Shown here: in pieces, positions 34,026 through 42,756 of the stretch
Layout: every line of letters starts with the position of its first letter
Numbering within the stretch: position 1 is the stretch's first letter
NCBI RefSeq assembly: GCF_003473545.1
Contig: NZ_QUCM01000003.1
Coordinates: 125,472-189,471 of the forward strand
Direction: 5' to 3'
Origin: Clostridium sp. AM22-11AC
Lineage (GTDB): Bacteria; Bacillota; Clostridia; Lachnospirales; Lachnospiraceae
Length of the DNA: 64,000 nucleotides
Notes under the pieces: model-generated
Database searches by the model: none
Seen by the model: the letters and a program-made list of their open reading frames with translations, nothing else
What the model was told of the DNA's origin: nothing
Translations under genes and position numbers: made by a program

Positions 34026-35408
34026 TTATAACAACCCGATGGCTTCCCGCACATTCGACACCCCGATCATGCGGATCCCCTCTGCAGGCTTTATCTTATC
34101 CATATTTACTTTCGGAAGCACACAGGTGGTAAATCCTAACTTAGCTGCCTCTGCTACTCTCTGGGCTGCCTGGGATACACCACGAACTTCGCCGGAAAGA
34201 CCTACTTCCCCAAAGATCAGCATACCCGGATCTACAGGCCGGTCTTTATAGCTGGACATCAGTGCCATGACAATGGCAAGGTCCAGAGCCGGTTCACTCA
34301 TACGCATGCCGCCGGTGATATTTACATAGGCATCCAGACGGGACAATTCGTAGCGGCACCGTTTCTCCAGCACTGCCATCAAAAGGTTTACACGGTTGTA
34401 ATCCGTACCTGCCGCTGTTCTTCTTGGCATACCAAAATTTGTCTCCGCTACCAGTGCCTGAACCTCCAAAAGGATAGGCCTTGTGCCCTCTAAGGAACAG
34501 GATACCACTGCTCCTGATGCCTCCTGAGGCCGTCCATCCAGCATATATTCAGAGGGATTTTCTACTTCCACAAGACCCTCTTCCCGCATTTCAAATACAC
34601 CGATCTCATTGGTGGAACCAAAACGGTTCTTTACGCCTCGCAGGATCCTGTAAGAAGCATGTCTGTCCCCTTCAAAGTAAAGGACTGTATCTACCATATG
34701 TTCCAATACCCTTGGACCTGCCACTACTCCCTCTTTGGTCACATGACCTACTACGAAGATGGCAATTCCACGGCTTTTTGCGATCTGCATTAAAACGCCG
34801 GTAGACTCACGCACCTGGCTTACACTTCCAGGCGCAGAGGTGATCTCTTCCCGGTACATGGTCTGAATGGAGTCGATCACTACGATCTGAGGCTTTTCCT
34901 GATCGATCACAGCCTCACTGCGCTCTAAATTCGTCTCACTTAAAAAGCGCAGTTCCCCTGTGACCGTTCCGATCCTGTTTGCCCTCATTTTGATCTGTTT
35001 TAATGACTCTTCTCCGGAAATATAAAGTACCTTCTGTCCGTCTGCTGCCAGATGGCGGCATACCTGCAGCAAAAGGGTTGATTTTCCAATACCCGGATCA
35101 CCGCCTACAAGCACCAGGGAACCGGCTACAATGCCGTCTCCCAATACCCGGTCCAGTTCCTTAAAACCAGTGGAGATCCGGTCTTCCTGTTCCAGACGTA
35201 TTTCTGAAAGAAGAGCGGGTTTAGCCACAGCTCTCCCCGCTCCTCGATCAGAAGACATACGTCCTTTTCCTGCAGCCGAAGCTGTACCTGCCACCGGTTC
35301 CTCTACCAGAGTGTTCCATGCCCGGCAGGCGGGACACTGTCCCAGCCATTTGGATGACTCATATCCGCATTCTTTGCAGAAAAATGCAGTTGTCTTTGCT
35401 TTTGCCAT
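34026..35408 (-). CDS. radA: DNA repair protein RadA
   Basis: RadA is a RecA-like branch-migration helicase. The 460-aa protein has the N-terminal four-cysteine zinc finger (FFCKECGYESSKW then CPACRAW), Walker A GGDPGIGKSTLLLQ near residue 92, the RadA-specific KNRFG motif (GVKNRFGSTNEIG near 255) and the C-terminal Lon-protease-like domain. It is the last gene of the clp operon, 5 nt after the 138-aa gene; clpC-radA adjacency is common in Firmicutes. Confidence 0.96.
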   Translation of the reverse strand: MAKAKTTAFFCKECGYESSKWLGQCPACRAWNTLVEEPVAGTASAAGKGRMSSDRGAGRAVAKPALLSEIRLEQEDRISTGFKELDRVLGDGIVAGSLVLVGGDPGIGKSTLLLQVCRHLAADGQKVLYISGEESLKQIKMRANRIGTVTGELRFLSETNLERSEAVIDQEKPQIVVIDSIQTMYREEITSAPGSVSQVRESTGVLMQIAKSRGIAIFVVGHVTKEGVVAGPRVLEHMVDTVLYFEGDRHASYRILRGVKNRFGSTNEIGVFEMREEGLVEVENPSEYMLDGRPQEASGAVVSCSLEGTRPILLEVQALVAETNFGMPRRTAAGTDYNRVNLLMAVLEKRCRYELSRLDAYVNITGGMRMSEPALDLAIVMALMSSYKDRPVDPGMLIFGEVGLSGEVRGVSQAAQRVAEAAKLGFTTCVLPKVNMDKIKPAEGIRMIGVSNVREAIGLL

Positions 35409-35413
35409 ATTTT

Positions 35414-35830
35414 CTATGCTCTCTTTACTGCCTTTACCTTAACGGAAGTTCCTTCTTCTAACTCTACGCTGACGCTTAACTTTCCGCTCATGTTGGTCTT
35501 CATGCTTCCCACAGCAGCTCCGTCTACATATACTTCGTAGTCAGTATCATTTTCCAGCTGAACTGTGATCTGGGCATCCTTATCGCCCTCTACTTCAAAC
35601 TCTATACTGTCATCTGTTACTTTAAAATGTTCTGCTACTGTGCCCGGAACAGACTCATATACGAACATTTCGTTGCGCTCTAATTTTGTGATTTCGTTGT
35701 AAGTTTTAACCTTATAGATATCTCCCTGGTATTCAAAATCGGACTTCTTTGACTTCTGTCCTAACTTGTAATTTCCAAAACTGATGGTGCCATCCTGCTC
35801 TGTGCGGATCAATTCTTCAACAACTGGCAT
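35414..35830 (-). CDS. Conserved small protein of unknown function between clpC and radA
   Basis: This 138-aa, soluble, acidic protein has no motif I recognise. The first half contains TISFGNYKLGQKSK and MFVYESVPGTVAEHF; the second half looks like a beta-sandwich with regular alternation (ITVQLENDTDYEVYVDG, then KLSVSVELEEG). Similar proteins may be found under the label endosialidase in databases, but nothing here supports a sialidase activity. AGGAGG lies 7 nt before the ATG. It has a promoter of its own and sits 5 nt ahead of radA. Confidence 0.7.
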   Translation of the reverse strand: MPVVEELIRTEQDGTISFGNYKLGQKSKKSDFEYQGDIYKVKTYNEITKLERNEMFVYESVPGTVAEHFKVTDDSIEFEVEGDKDAQITVQLENDTDYEVYVDGAAVGSMKTNMSGKLSVSVELEEGTSVKVKAVKRA

Positions 35831-35952
35831 CTTTTTATCCTCCTGCTCTTTATCTGTAAATTCTCTGGTCGTACCTTTTCATCCGGCATTCCTGTCAGAC
35901 TTTATGGGTTTTCACCGTATTCCCAGTAGATCATTTATAACGGGTATCTATA

Positions 35953-35981
35953 ATTATACAACAATTTTCATAAAATAACCA
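35953..35981 (-). promoter_or_regulatory. Internal promoter candidate ahead of the 138-aa gene and radA
   Basis: TGGTTA, 17 nt, TATAAT on the minus strand just after the clpC stop; the -10 is perfect and the -35 weak. Confidence 0.45.
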
Positions 35982-35988
35982 GTATATT

Positions 35989-38499
35989 TTACGCCTTTGC
36001 CTCAGGCTTTGAAGCAGTATCTGCTGCCTGCGCTTTTTTCTTTCTGGCTGCTGCTTTCTTCTTTACTGTAAAGGTAAGTTTTCCTTCTTCACAGTCAACT
36101 TCCACATTTACACCCTTCTTCAGTTTTCCGTCCAGGATCTCTTCTGCCATCTTATCTTCTAACAGGCTCTGGATGGTACGGCGCAGCGGTCTTGCACCGT
36201 ATTTATCATCATAGCCCTTGTCGATCAGCAGATCCTTTGCCGCCTCATTTACAGTAAGGGTAATGCCAAGCTGTTCTTTGCTGCGTTTTTCAATGCCTCT
36301 CAGCATAATATCCGCAATTCCCTTCATATGCTCTTTCGTCAGCTGATGGAATACGATGATCTCGTCAATACGATTTAAAAACTCCGGCTTGAACAGGCGT
36401 TTTACCTCTTCCATCACACGGCCCTTCATGAATTCATGATCTGCCTTTGCGTCTGTGGCAACTCCGAAGCCAAGACGTTTCGGTGCGATGATATTTTCAG
36501 CACCTGCATTGGAAGTCATAATGATAATGGTATTCTTAAAGTCGATCTTTCTTCCCTGGGCATCTGTGATGTGTCCGTCATCTAATACCTGCAAAAGGAT
36601 ATTAAATACATCCGGATGGGCCTTTTCGATCTCATCAAACAGGATCACGCTGTAAGGATTTCTGCGCACTTTTTCACTGAGCTGTCCACCCTCCTCATAG
36701 CCTACATATCCTGGCGGGGAACCGATCATCTTGGAAACACTGTGCTTTTCCATGTACTCAGACATATCTACCCTGATCAGGGAACTTTCTGTACCGAACA
36801 TGGCTTCTGCCAGTGCCTTTGAAAGTTCCGTTTTTCCCACACCGGTAGGTCCTAAGAATAAGAAAGAACCGATGGGACGCTTTGGATCTTTTAAGCCGAT
36901 CCTGCCTCTTCGGATGGCTTTTGATACAGCGGTAACAGCCTCCTCCTGGCCTACGACTCTTTCGTGGAGGATGCCTTCTAAGTTCTTTAAACGCTCTGAC
37001 TCTTCCTGTGCCAGTTTCTTCACCGGAATCTTGGTCCATCCGGCTACTACATCTGCCACTTCATTTTCACCTACTACCAGTTTTCTGGTTTCTTTCTCTT
37101 TTTCCCATTTTTCCAGAGTCAAGCGGATCTTTTCTTTCAGTTTTTCCTGTTTTTTCTTAATATCTCCTGCCTTTTCATAGGCCTCATCACGGATCGCAGA
37201 CTCTTTTTCTTCTTCCAGATCATCGATCTGTGCCTCGTAATCCTTGATCTTGGACGGCTTTGTATAATTTGACAGGCGTACTTTGGAAGCTGCCTCATCG
37301 ATCAGGTCAATGGCCTTATCCGGCAGGAAACGGTCATTGATATAGCGGCTGGAAAGCTTTACAGCTGCCTCTAAGGCATCATCTGTGATCTCTACCCTGT
37401 GATGTTCCTCATAACGGCTTCTCAGCCCCTTTAAAATGGCAATGGACTCTTCTTCTGAAGGCTCGTCCACAGTAACCGGCTGGAACCGGCGCTCTAAGGC
37501 AGAGTCTTTTTCTATATATTTTCTGTATTCGTTAATGGTAGTAGCACCGATCAGCTGCAGTTCCCCTCTTGCAAGGGACGGCTTTAAGATATTGGATGCA
37601 TCCAGAGCACCCTCTGCACCGCCAGCACCTATAATGGTGTGGATCTCATCAATAAAAAGAAGGACGTCTTTTGCTTCTACTACCTCTGCGATCACTTTCT
37701 TAATGCGCTCTTCAAATTCGCCTCTGTACTTGGAACCTGCCACCATACCGGAAAGGTCCAGAGTCATAACTCTCTTATCCGCAATGGTATCCGGCACATC
37801 CCCTGCTGCAATTCTCTGGGCAAGTCCTTCTACTACTGCGGTCTTTCCTACTCCCGGCTCTCCGATCAGACACGGATTATTCTTAGTACGGCGGCTTAAG
37901 ATCTGGATCACTCTCTGGATCTCATGTTCCCTGCCGATCACAGGATCTAACTTTCCATCCAGTGCCATCTGGGTCAGATTGCGGCTGTAGCTGTCAAGGG
38001 CCGGTGTGGAACTTCCCCGTTTTCCGGAATTTCCACGCTGCATCTCATCTTTAATAGAAGGCGCATCTTCACCCATAGCTGCCAGAAGGTCAATATATAA
38101 TTTCTGTACACTGATCCCCATTGTATTTAAAAGACGGCTTGCCACACAGTCTCCTTCTCTTAAAATAGCGATCAGAATGTGTTCTGTACCGATCTGTGCT
38201 GCCTTAAAGCGTACTGCTTCCCTATAACTGTTTTCTATTACCCTGCGGGCTCTTGGGGTATAGGCTGCATTTTCTGCCATCTGTACAGAAGTATTTGGGG
38301 AGATCAGCTGGCTGACTAATTCTACTACCTTTGACTCCTCAACCCCATTTTCCTCTAAGACCCTGGCTGCAACGCCGGTTCCTTCCTGTAAAAGGCCGAT
38401 CAGCAGATGCTCGGTTCCCACATAACCGTGGTTTAAGCTTTCTGCCATTCCTACTGCCAGGCTTAAGGCCTCTTTCGCCTGCGGTGTATATCGTTCCAT
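35989..38499 (-). CDS. clpC: ATP-dependent Clp protease ATP-binding subunit ClpC
   Basis: ClpC is a HSP100 unfoldase that feeds ClpP and, with McsB, degrades arginine-phosphorylated proteins. The 836-aa protein has two N-terminal Clp repeats (TPQAKEALSLA and YTPRARRVIENS), AAA domain 1 (GEPGVGKTAVVEGLAQRI near 218), a coiled-coil middle domain, AAA domain 2 (GPTGVGKTELSKALAEAMFG near 547) and an acidic/lysine-rich Ala tail (about 810-836). AAAGGAGG precedes the ATG. It is 44 nt after mcsB in the operon. Confidence 0.96.
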   Translation of the reverse strand: MERYTPQAKEALSLAVGMAESLNHGYVGTEHLLIGLLQEGTGVAARVLEENGVEESKVVELVSQLISPNTSVQMAENAAYTPRARRVIENSYREAVRFKAAQIGTEHILIAILREGDCVASRLLNTMGISVQKLYIDLLAAMGEDAPSIKDEMQRGNSGKRGSSTPALDSYSRNLTQMALDGKLDPVIGREHEIQRVIQILSRRTKNNPCLIGEPGVGKTAVVEGLAQRIAAGDVPDTIADKRVMTLDLSGMVAGSKYRGEFEERIKKVIAEVVEAKDVLLFIDEIHTIIGAGGAEGALDASNILKPSLARGELQLIGATTINEYRKYIEKDSALERRFQPVTVDEPSEEESIAILKGLRSRYEEHHRVEITDDALEAAVKLSSRYINDRFLPDKAIDLIDEAASKVRLSNYTKPSKIKDYEAQIDDLEEEKESAIRDEAYEKAGDIKKKQEKLKEKIRLTLEKWEKEKETRKLVVGENEVADVVAGWTKIPVKKLAQEESERLKNLEGILHERVVGQEEAVTAVSKAIRRGRIGLKDPKRPIGSFLFLGPTGVGKTELSKALAEAMFGTESSLIRVDMSEYMEKHSVSKMIGSPPGYVGYEEGGQLSEKVRRNPYSVILFDEIEKAHPDVFNILLQVLDDGHITDAQGRKIDFKNTIIIMTSNAGAENIIAPKRLGFGVATDAKADHEFMKGRVMEEVKRLFKPEFLNRIDEIIVFHQLTKEHMKGIADIMLRGIEKRSKEQLGITLTVNEAAKDLLIDKGYDDKYGARPLRRTIQSLLEDKMAEEILDGKLKKGVNVEVDCEEGKLTFTVKKKAAARKKKAQAADTASKPEAKA

Positions 38500-38543
38500 T
38501 GTTGTCCTCCTTTATGTCCCTGTGCATTTCAAAAATCCATCTG

Positions 38544-39563
38544 TCAGCTGCATATCTGAGGTAAATGTTCCCTGATATAAGCTGCTCTTACACAGTCCGT
38601 CTCTTCTTTGTCCAAAGGCCTGCTGGCCCACAGATTTAAGTTGGCCGGTTTGATACCTACCAAAAGACTGTACAGACTTTCTTCTTTCTCAAAAGAGATC
38701 AGTCCGTCTGTCTCTCCGGAGATCAGCTGTCCAATAAATACCCTGGCATCTTTTTCTGCCATTTTCCGCGCATACTTTAAAACACCATAGGATTTATACG
38801 TCTCGTCTTCCCGCTCCAGCTTTCTGGCATTTAAAGCGGCTTTTCTCACTTTCTGTTCCTGACTGTTTAACTGGACAGCTGCTTTGTTTACCAGCTCAAT
38901 GATCTCCCGTTCTGACAGTCCTAAGGTTCTCTGGTTTGACAGTTCGTACATATTGCCTGCATTTTCACTGCCTTCCCCGAAAAGTCCCCGTATGGACGTT
39001 CCCAGTCTTCCCATATCTGCCACGATCCCCTGAAATTTCTTCAGCTGGGACAGCATAGGCAGGTGGATCACCACGCAGGCCTTAAGTCCTGTTCCCATAT
39101 TGGTAGGGAACGTGGTCAGATAACCATATTTTTCATCATAGGCATAAGGGAAATGTTTATTGATCCTGTCGTCTGCAGCATCTGCTTTCTGCCACAGCTT
39201 TTCAAGGCACAGACCAGGTGCCAAAAACTGCATCCTTATATGGTCATCTGCTCCCAGTAAAATACTTTCTGACTCGTCTTCTGACAGGTACAGTCCCTGT
39301 GCGTATGTTTTTTCCACTGCACAGCGGTTTAAGATCCGCCGTTCCCTTAAGGCTTTCTTTTCTGCCTGCTGCATATTTTCCAGAGCATAGTAGGGATAAG
39401 GGATCTCTTTTAAACCGTCTTTTAAGCCGTCTACCAGCTCCCTGCTTCCTTCTTCGTCCAGTCTGGAAGGAAATACATATTCATCCCAGTTTCTTGCAAG
39501 GCGGATCCTGCTGTATATAATATTGGACTTTTCTTCCAATGTTTTCTCATACCATTTACTCAT
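38544..39563 (-). CDS. mcsB: Protein-arginine kinase McsB
   Basis: McsB phosphorylates arginines and marks proteins for ClpC-ClpP. The 339-aa protein has the guanido-kinase start SRIRLARN, the ATP-binding region and the loop GYLTTFPTNMGTGLKACV. In creatine kinase and typical McsB this loop carries a Cys (CPTN/CPSN); here it is Phe, which might lower activity. It overlaps mcsA by 8 nt and lies 44 nt ahead of clpC. Confidence 0.92.
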   Translation of the reverse strand: MSKWYEKTLEEKSNIIYSRIRLARNWDEYVFPSRLDEEGSRELVDGLKDGLKEIPYPYYALENMQQAEKKALRERRILNRCAVEKTYAQGLYLSEDESESILLGADDHIRMQFLAPGLCLEKLWQKADAADDRINKHFPYAYDEKYGYLTTFPTNMGTGLKACVVIHLPMLSQLKKFQGIVADMGRLGTSIRGLFGEGSENAGNMYELSNQRTLGLSEREIIELVNKAAVQLNSQEQKVRKAALNARKLEREDETYKSYGVLKYARKMAEKDARVFIGQLISGETDGLISFEKEESLYSLLVGIKPANLNLWASRPLDKEETDCVRAAYIREHLPQICS

Positions 39564-40164
39564 GCACTTCGCCGCCCTTTCCTGCCTTTAATGCCCGGAT
39601 CTGATCCCGGCATGCAGCTGCTGTTTCATAATCTTCTTTTTCCAGGGCTTCTTTTAATCTTCGCTCCAGCTGCGTTATCTCTTTCATGCCTTCCGGCTGC
39701 TCTTTTGCGGCATTCTCTCCTGCTTTCTGCAAAACATCAGCCGGTACCATCTCTTCATTGTTTTCAGAAATGGTTTCCTGTGCCCTCTGATATTTTGGCT
39801 GTTTTCCCCTGTGGCTTTCACTGCCCTGGAGCTGCTTGATCTTATCATTGATAAAAAGATCAAAAACGCCATAGCAGTCCGGACAGCCGAAGCGGCTGTT
39901 TTGAACAAAATCATCAAAACTGGTACCGCAGGTAGGACACACCACCCTGGAACGTTCATCGGTTTCTTCTTCATCTTCCTCCAACCCTAAAAGTCCGGAA
40001 AGCAGTTTTCCCAGCGGGAATTCTCCGTCTAACAAAGCCGTATACTGTCCAAAATCAATTTCCTTCGCACAGTGGGAGCAGAGATTATGCTCCGTTTTTA
40101 CTCCGTTAATGATCTCTGTATATTTAATATTCGCTTCCCGTACTTTGCATTTTTCACATAACAT
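39556..40164 (-). CDS. mcsA: McsA, activator of McsB (UvrB/UvrC motif protein)
   Basis: McsA is a zinc protein that activates McsB. The 202-aa protein has two CxxC pairs at the N-terminus (MLCEKCKVREANIKY, LCSHCAKE), a second zinc region (VCPTCGTSF, FGCPDCYG) and a C-terminal UVR motif (LERRLKEALEKEDYETAA). The frame extends 16 codons upstream, but the ATG at 40164 with GGGAGG 6 nt ahead is the family start. It begins 1 nt after the gntR stop. Confidence 0.9.
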   Translation of the reverse strand: MLCEKCKVREANIKYTEIINGVKTEHNLCSHCAKEIDFGQYTALLDGEFPLGKLLSGLLGLEEDEEETDERSRVVCPTCGTSFDDFVQNSRFGCPDCYGVFDLFINDKIKQLQGSESHRGKQPKYQRAQETISENNEEMVPADVLQKAGENAAKEQPEGMKEITQLERRLKEALEKEDYETAAACRDQIRALKAGKGGEVHE

Positions 40165-40165
40165 A

Positions 40166-40555
40166 TTAATCCTCCCGGGCCTCACGCTTCGTATATCTGT
40201 CATAGATCTCATCTACCAGCTGATGCGCTTCCTCCCTGGAAACATCCCTGCAGATCCCGCAGGCAAGCACTACATCCAGATTTTGACGCATCTCATCGAT
40301 GGCCTGGATCTTATCCACATCCAGGGAAACTACAGCCCCTCTGCGGCGGTCCAGTTTCACAAACCCTTCCTGGCGCAGAACAGAATACGCTTTATTTACT
40401 GTATGCATATTAATGCCGATATGATCTGCCATCTGTCGCACAGAAGGTAAGGTATCCCCTTCCCGGATCATATCTGTAGCAATCCCCATGATGATCTGGT
40501 TGCGCAGCTGGATATAGATTGCTTCATCGCTGTTAAAATCAATTTTCAGTATCAT
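40166..40555 (-). CDS. GntR family (YtrA-type) transcriptional regulator heading the clp operon
   Basis: The 129-aa protein has the winged HTH of short GntR regulators: YIQLRNQIIMGIA, then GDTLPSVRQMADHIGINMHT and VNKAYSVLRQEGFVKLDRRRG, and a short C-terminal helical tail with no large effector domain (YtrA-like). The position, first gene before mcsA-mcsB-clpC, is where most Firmicutes have CtsR. It could control the operon in place of CtsR. A strong promoter and an 11-bp perfect hairpin precede it. Confidence 0.88.
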   Translation of the reverse strand: MILKIDFNSDEAIYIQLRNQIIMGIATDMIREGDTLPSVRQMADHIGINMHTVNKAYSVLRQEGFVKLDRRRGAVVSLDVDKIQAIDEMRQNLDVVLACGICRDVSREEAHQLVDEIYDRYTKREARED

Positions 40556-40572
40556 AAACCCACCAACTTTCA

Positions 40573-40610
40573 GGGGCTGCCGCTACAAAATCTTTGTCTG
40601 CGGCAGCCCC
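40573..40610 (-). promoter_or_regulatory. Long hairpin in the leader of the clp operon
   Basis: GGGGCTGCCGC and GCGGCAGCCCC form a perfect 11-bp stem, with a further ACAAA/TTTGT pairing inside. It ends about 17 nt before the gntR ATG. On the minus strand there is no T-tract after it, so it is not a simple terminator for this operon; on the plus strand it is followed by ACTGTTTTT, but no plus-strand gene needs it. Confidence 0.6.
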
Positions 40611-40648
40611 ACTGTTTTTATCTGCTAAGTTATATCTGTTCTAATAAT

Positions 40649-40677
40649 AATATAACAACTTTTTTTGCATCCGTCAA
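40649..40677 (-). promoter_or_regulatory. Promoter of the clp operon
   Basis: TTGACG, 17 nt, TATATT on the minus strand; the -35 overlaps the stop codon of the nucleoside phosphorylase gene. Confidence 0.75.
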
Positions 40678-41453
40678 GAAGTTTTATCTCTTTTGATCAG
40701 GCGCCTCATGGCATCTGCTGCTACACGCACTGCCTGCTCCGTATCATGGCATTGGATATCCTCAAGTCCTTTAGCCCGCCTTGTCTGGTTTCCCAGTACT
40801 AAAAGGACCGTTCCCACGCGGACTCTCCTTGCTGCTGCCACAACAAACAGAGCAGCTGACTCCATCTCACTGGCAAGAGCGCCACAGTCAAGCCACGCCT
40901 GCCATTTTGACTTTAATTCCCCTCTTACGGGCATACTGTCCGGATCTAACTGGCCATAAAAAGAGTCTTTGCAGTGGACAACTCCTGTATGGAACCTCTG
41001 GCCATCTGCTTTTGCTGCCTCTGCCAGGGCATTTACAACCTGAAAATCCGCCACTGCCGGAAATTCAACAGGCGCGTACTGAAGCCCGGTGCCTTCCATA
41101 CGGATCGCACCGGTAGCGATCACCAGATCACCGCCCAGTACATTTTCCTCTATACCACCGCAGGTTCCCACACGGATAAAGCACTCAGCGCCGCAGTGGA
41201 TCAGTTCTTCCATTGCGATGGCAGCAGACGGGCCCCCGATGCCTGTACTGCACACACTTACTTTCTCTCCTTCCAATGTACCTGTATAAATGGTATATTC
41301 CCTGTTTGAAGCAACAAATCTGGGATCTTCTAAATATCTGGCAATCTTCTCACATCTGCCCGGATCACCTGGCAGGATCACATACCGTCCTACATCTCCC
41401 GGACGTATTTTTAAATGATATTCCTCGTTTCCTACACTGTATGCAACTGGCAT
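40674..41453 (-). CDS. Nucleoside phosphorylase (uridine phosphorylase-like)
   Basis: This 259-aa protein is a NP-I family phosphorylase that cleaves nucleosides with phosphate. Motifs: [15 protein letters not shown] (phosphate binding), [22 protein letters not shown], and the ribose-binding [12 protein letters not shown] with the family's E-M-E. The sequence resembles uridine phosphorylase most, but base choice is unproven. The frame extends 23 codons upstream, but the ATG at 41453 has AGGAGGG 7 nt before it. Its own promoter overlaps the end of mobAB. Confidence 0.9.
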   Translation of the reverse strand: MPVAYSVGNEEYHLKIRPGDVGRYVILPGDPGRCEKIARYLEDPRFVASNREYTIYTGTLEGEKVSVCSTGIGGPSAAIAMEELIHCGAECFIRVGTCGGIEENVLGGDLVIATGAIRMEGTGLQYAPVEFPAVADFQVVNALAEAAKADGQRFHTGVVHCKDSFYGQLDPDSMPVRGELKSKWQAWLDCGALASEMESAALFVVAAARRVRVGTVLLVLGNQTRRAKGLEDIQCHDTEQAVRVAADAMRRLIKRDKTS

Positions 41454-41492
41454 AATAATCCCTCCTGTTGTATCCATAAATTTTCTGTTTTT

Positions 41493-41522
41493 ATTGTACC
41501 ACACCCCTATATCGTCTGTCAA
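41493..41522 (-). promoter_or_regulatory. Promoter of the nucleoside phosphorylase gene
   Basis: TTGACA, 18 nt, TACAAT on the minus strand; the -35 contains the stop codon of mobAB. Confidence 0.7.
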
Positions 41523-42619
41523 ATTCTCCGGTTGTCCCAGAACTTTTCTGCTTCTTTTAAAACGATTTCCAAAATAGCGTCGATCTCATGAAAATCATAC
41601 ACCGGACAGTCTGACATAGACTCTGCATCAAATCCGGACCATGTATCCGGCCTGAAATCTGTAACATACGCCTTTACAGTCTCTTTTCTGCACACAGCTT
41701 TTTTTGAAACATCACGGCGCATCACTTCTATTTTGGCATAATGGGAGTCTTTCAGTCCTTCCACCAGGATCAGATCCATATCCTGAAAAAAAGGCAAAAA
41801 ATCTTCTGCCTCATGGCCCTTTTCCTCTTTTACCAGACAGAAACGATTTTCCGAATAGACTAACGTTCCCACTGCCCCCGCTGCTTTGTGACGGTAACTG
41901 TCTGTTCCCGGTACATCCGGCACAAAATCATGGCCATCGTGTTTGATCACAGCCACCCTAAGCCCGCGCACGGAAAATTCCCGGACTAAAGTTTCCGTAA
42001 GAGTCGTCTTGCCCGTATTTTTCTTTCCGCTGACTGCAAATACCGGTGTTTTCAAGCATGTAAGTTCTCCTAATGCCTGGGGAGTATTCACATTTAAAAA
42101 CCACCGGTCAGGTACATGTTCGTTTTCTGTTTCTAAAACCTTTACCTGCAGTTTTCCTAACAGATCACGTACTTTCCCATTTTTTTCCAAAAGTTGTTTT
42201 TCAAGAACCGGCAGACATCTGGCTGAATACCAGCCGCACACTGGATGAATCCGCCCGTCTCTTGTTTTCCAGATCACAGCATCCCATTTATCTCCTGCTT
42301 CCATAAGAGCGCGTTTCCCCAGATAAGATGCAAATAAGGGCATATCGCAGGAAACAAAAAACAGTCCATCAAGACCGGTCTGTTTTAAACAGGAATAGAT
42401 CCCTCCTAAAGGTCCGGCCTCTGGGATCAGATCAGGGATTGCCCTGGGATCCGGGCTTTTTTTTGCCTCTGATACAAAAACCGACAATCCCAGCTGCTCC
42501 AGTTCTCCTTTGATCCGTTCTTCAAAACTTTTTCCCCTGTAAAGAAGCTTGGCTTTATCACTTCCGCCCATACGGCTGGACTTTCCGCCTTTAAGCAGGA
42601 CACATCCATACTGTTCCAT
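41519..42619 (-). CDS. Molybdenum cofactor guanylyltransferase MobA fused to MobB
   Basis: The 366-aa protein joins two molybdenum cofactor enzymes. Residues about 1-190 are MobA, which makes the guanine dinucleotide cofactor ([24 protein letters not shown]). Residues about 195-366 are the GTP-binding MobB ([35 protein letters not shown]). The ATG at 42619 is chosen over two upstream ATGs because AGAAGG lies 9 nt ahead of it. No other molybdenum gene is near, so the user enzyme is elsewhere. Confidence 0.9.
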   Translation of the reverse strand: MEQYGCVLLKGGKSSRMGGSDKAKLLYRGKSFEERIKGELEQLGLSVFVSEAKKSPDPRAIPDLIPEAGPLGGIYSCLKQTGLDGLFFVSCDMPLFASYLGKRALMEAGDKWDAVIWKTRDGRIHPVCGWYSARCLPVLEKQLLEKNGKVRDLLGKLQVKVLETENEHVPDRWFLNVNTPQALGELTCLKTPVFAVSGKKNTGKTTLTETLVREFSVRGLRVAVIKHDGHDFVPDVPGTDSYRHKAAGAVGTLVYSENRFCLVKEEKGHEAEDFLPFFQDMDLILVEGLKDSHYAKIEVMRRDVSKKAVCRKETVKAYVTDFRPDTWSGFDAESMSDCPVYDFHEIDAILEIVLKEAEKFWDNRRI

Positions 42620-42651
42620 TTTCATTTTCCTTCTCTTTATCATGAAATACG

Positions 42652-42693
42652 TACACCTGGAAATCTTTCGTTATTTTCCAATATCCAGGTGTA
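42652..42693 (-). repeat. Inverted repeat upstream of mobA-mobB
   Basis: TACACCTGG and CCAGGTGTA (9-bp perfect arms, 24-nt spacer) lie 33 nt before the mobAB start. There is no T-tract on the minus strand. It could be an operator or leader structure. Confidence 0.5.
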
Positions 42694-42732
42694 AAAAAGC
42701 AGGAAGCCATATATCCCGCTTCCTGCCTTTTT
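42693..42732. terminator. Terminator of the flavodiiron gene
   Basis: GCAGGAAG ... CTTCCTGC with AAAAAA on one side and CTTTTT on the other, so it can work on both strands; it ends the flavodiiron gene (-). Confidence 0.85.
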
Positions 42733-42756
42733 ATTTTCTAATGTACTTACAAGATC

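Noticed and set aside
40573..40610. Plain terminator
   Set aside because: The T-tract is only on the plus strand, where there is no upstream gene to end; on the transcribed strand it is followed by TGAAAGTTGG.
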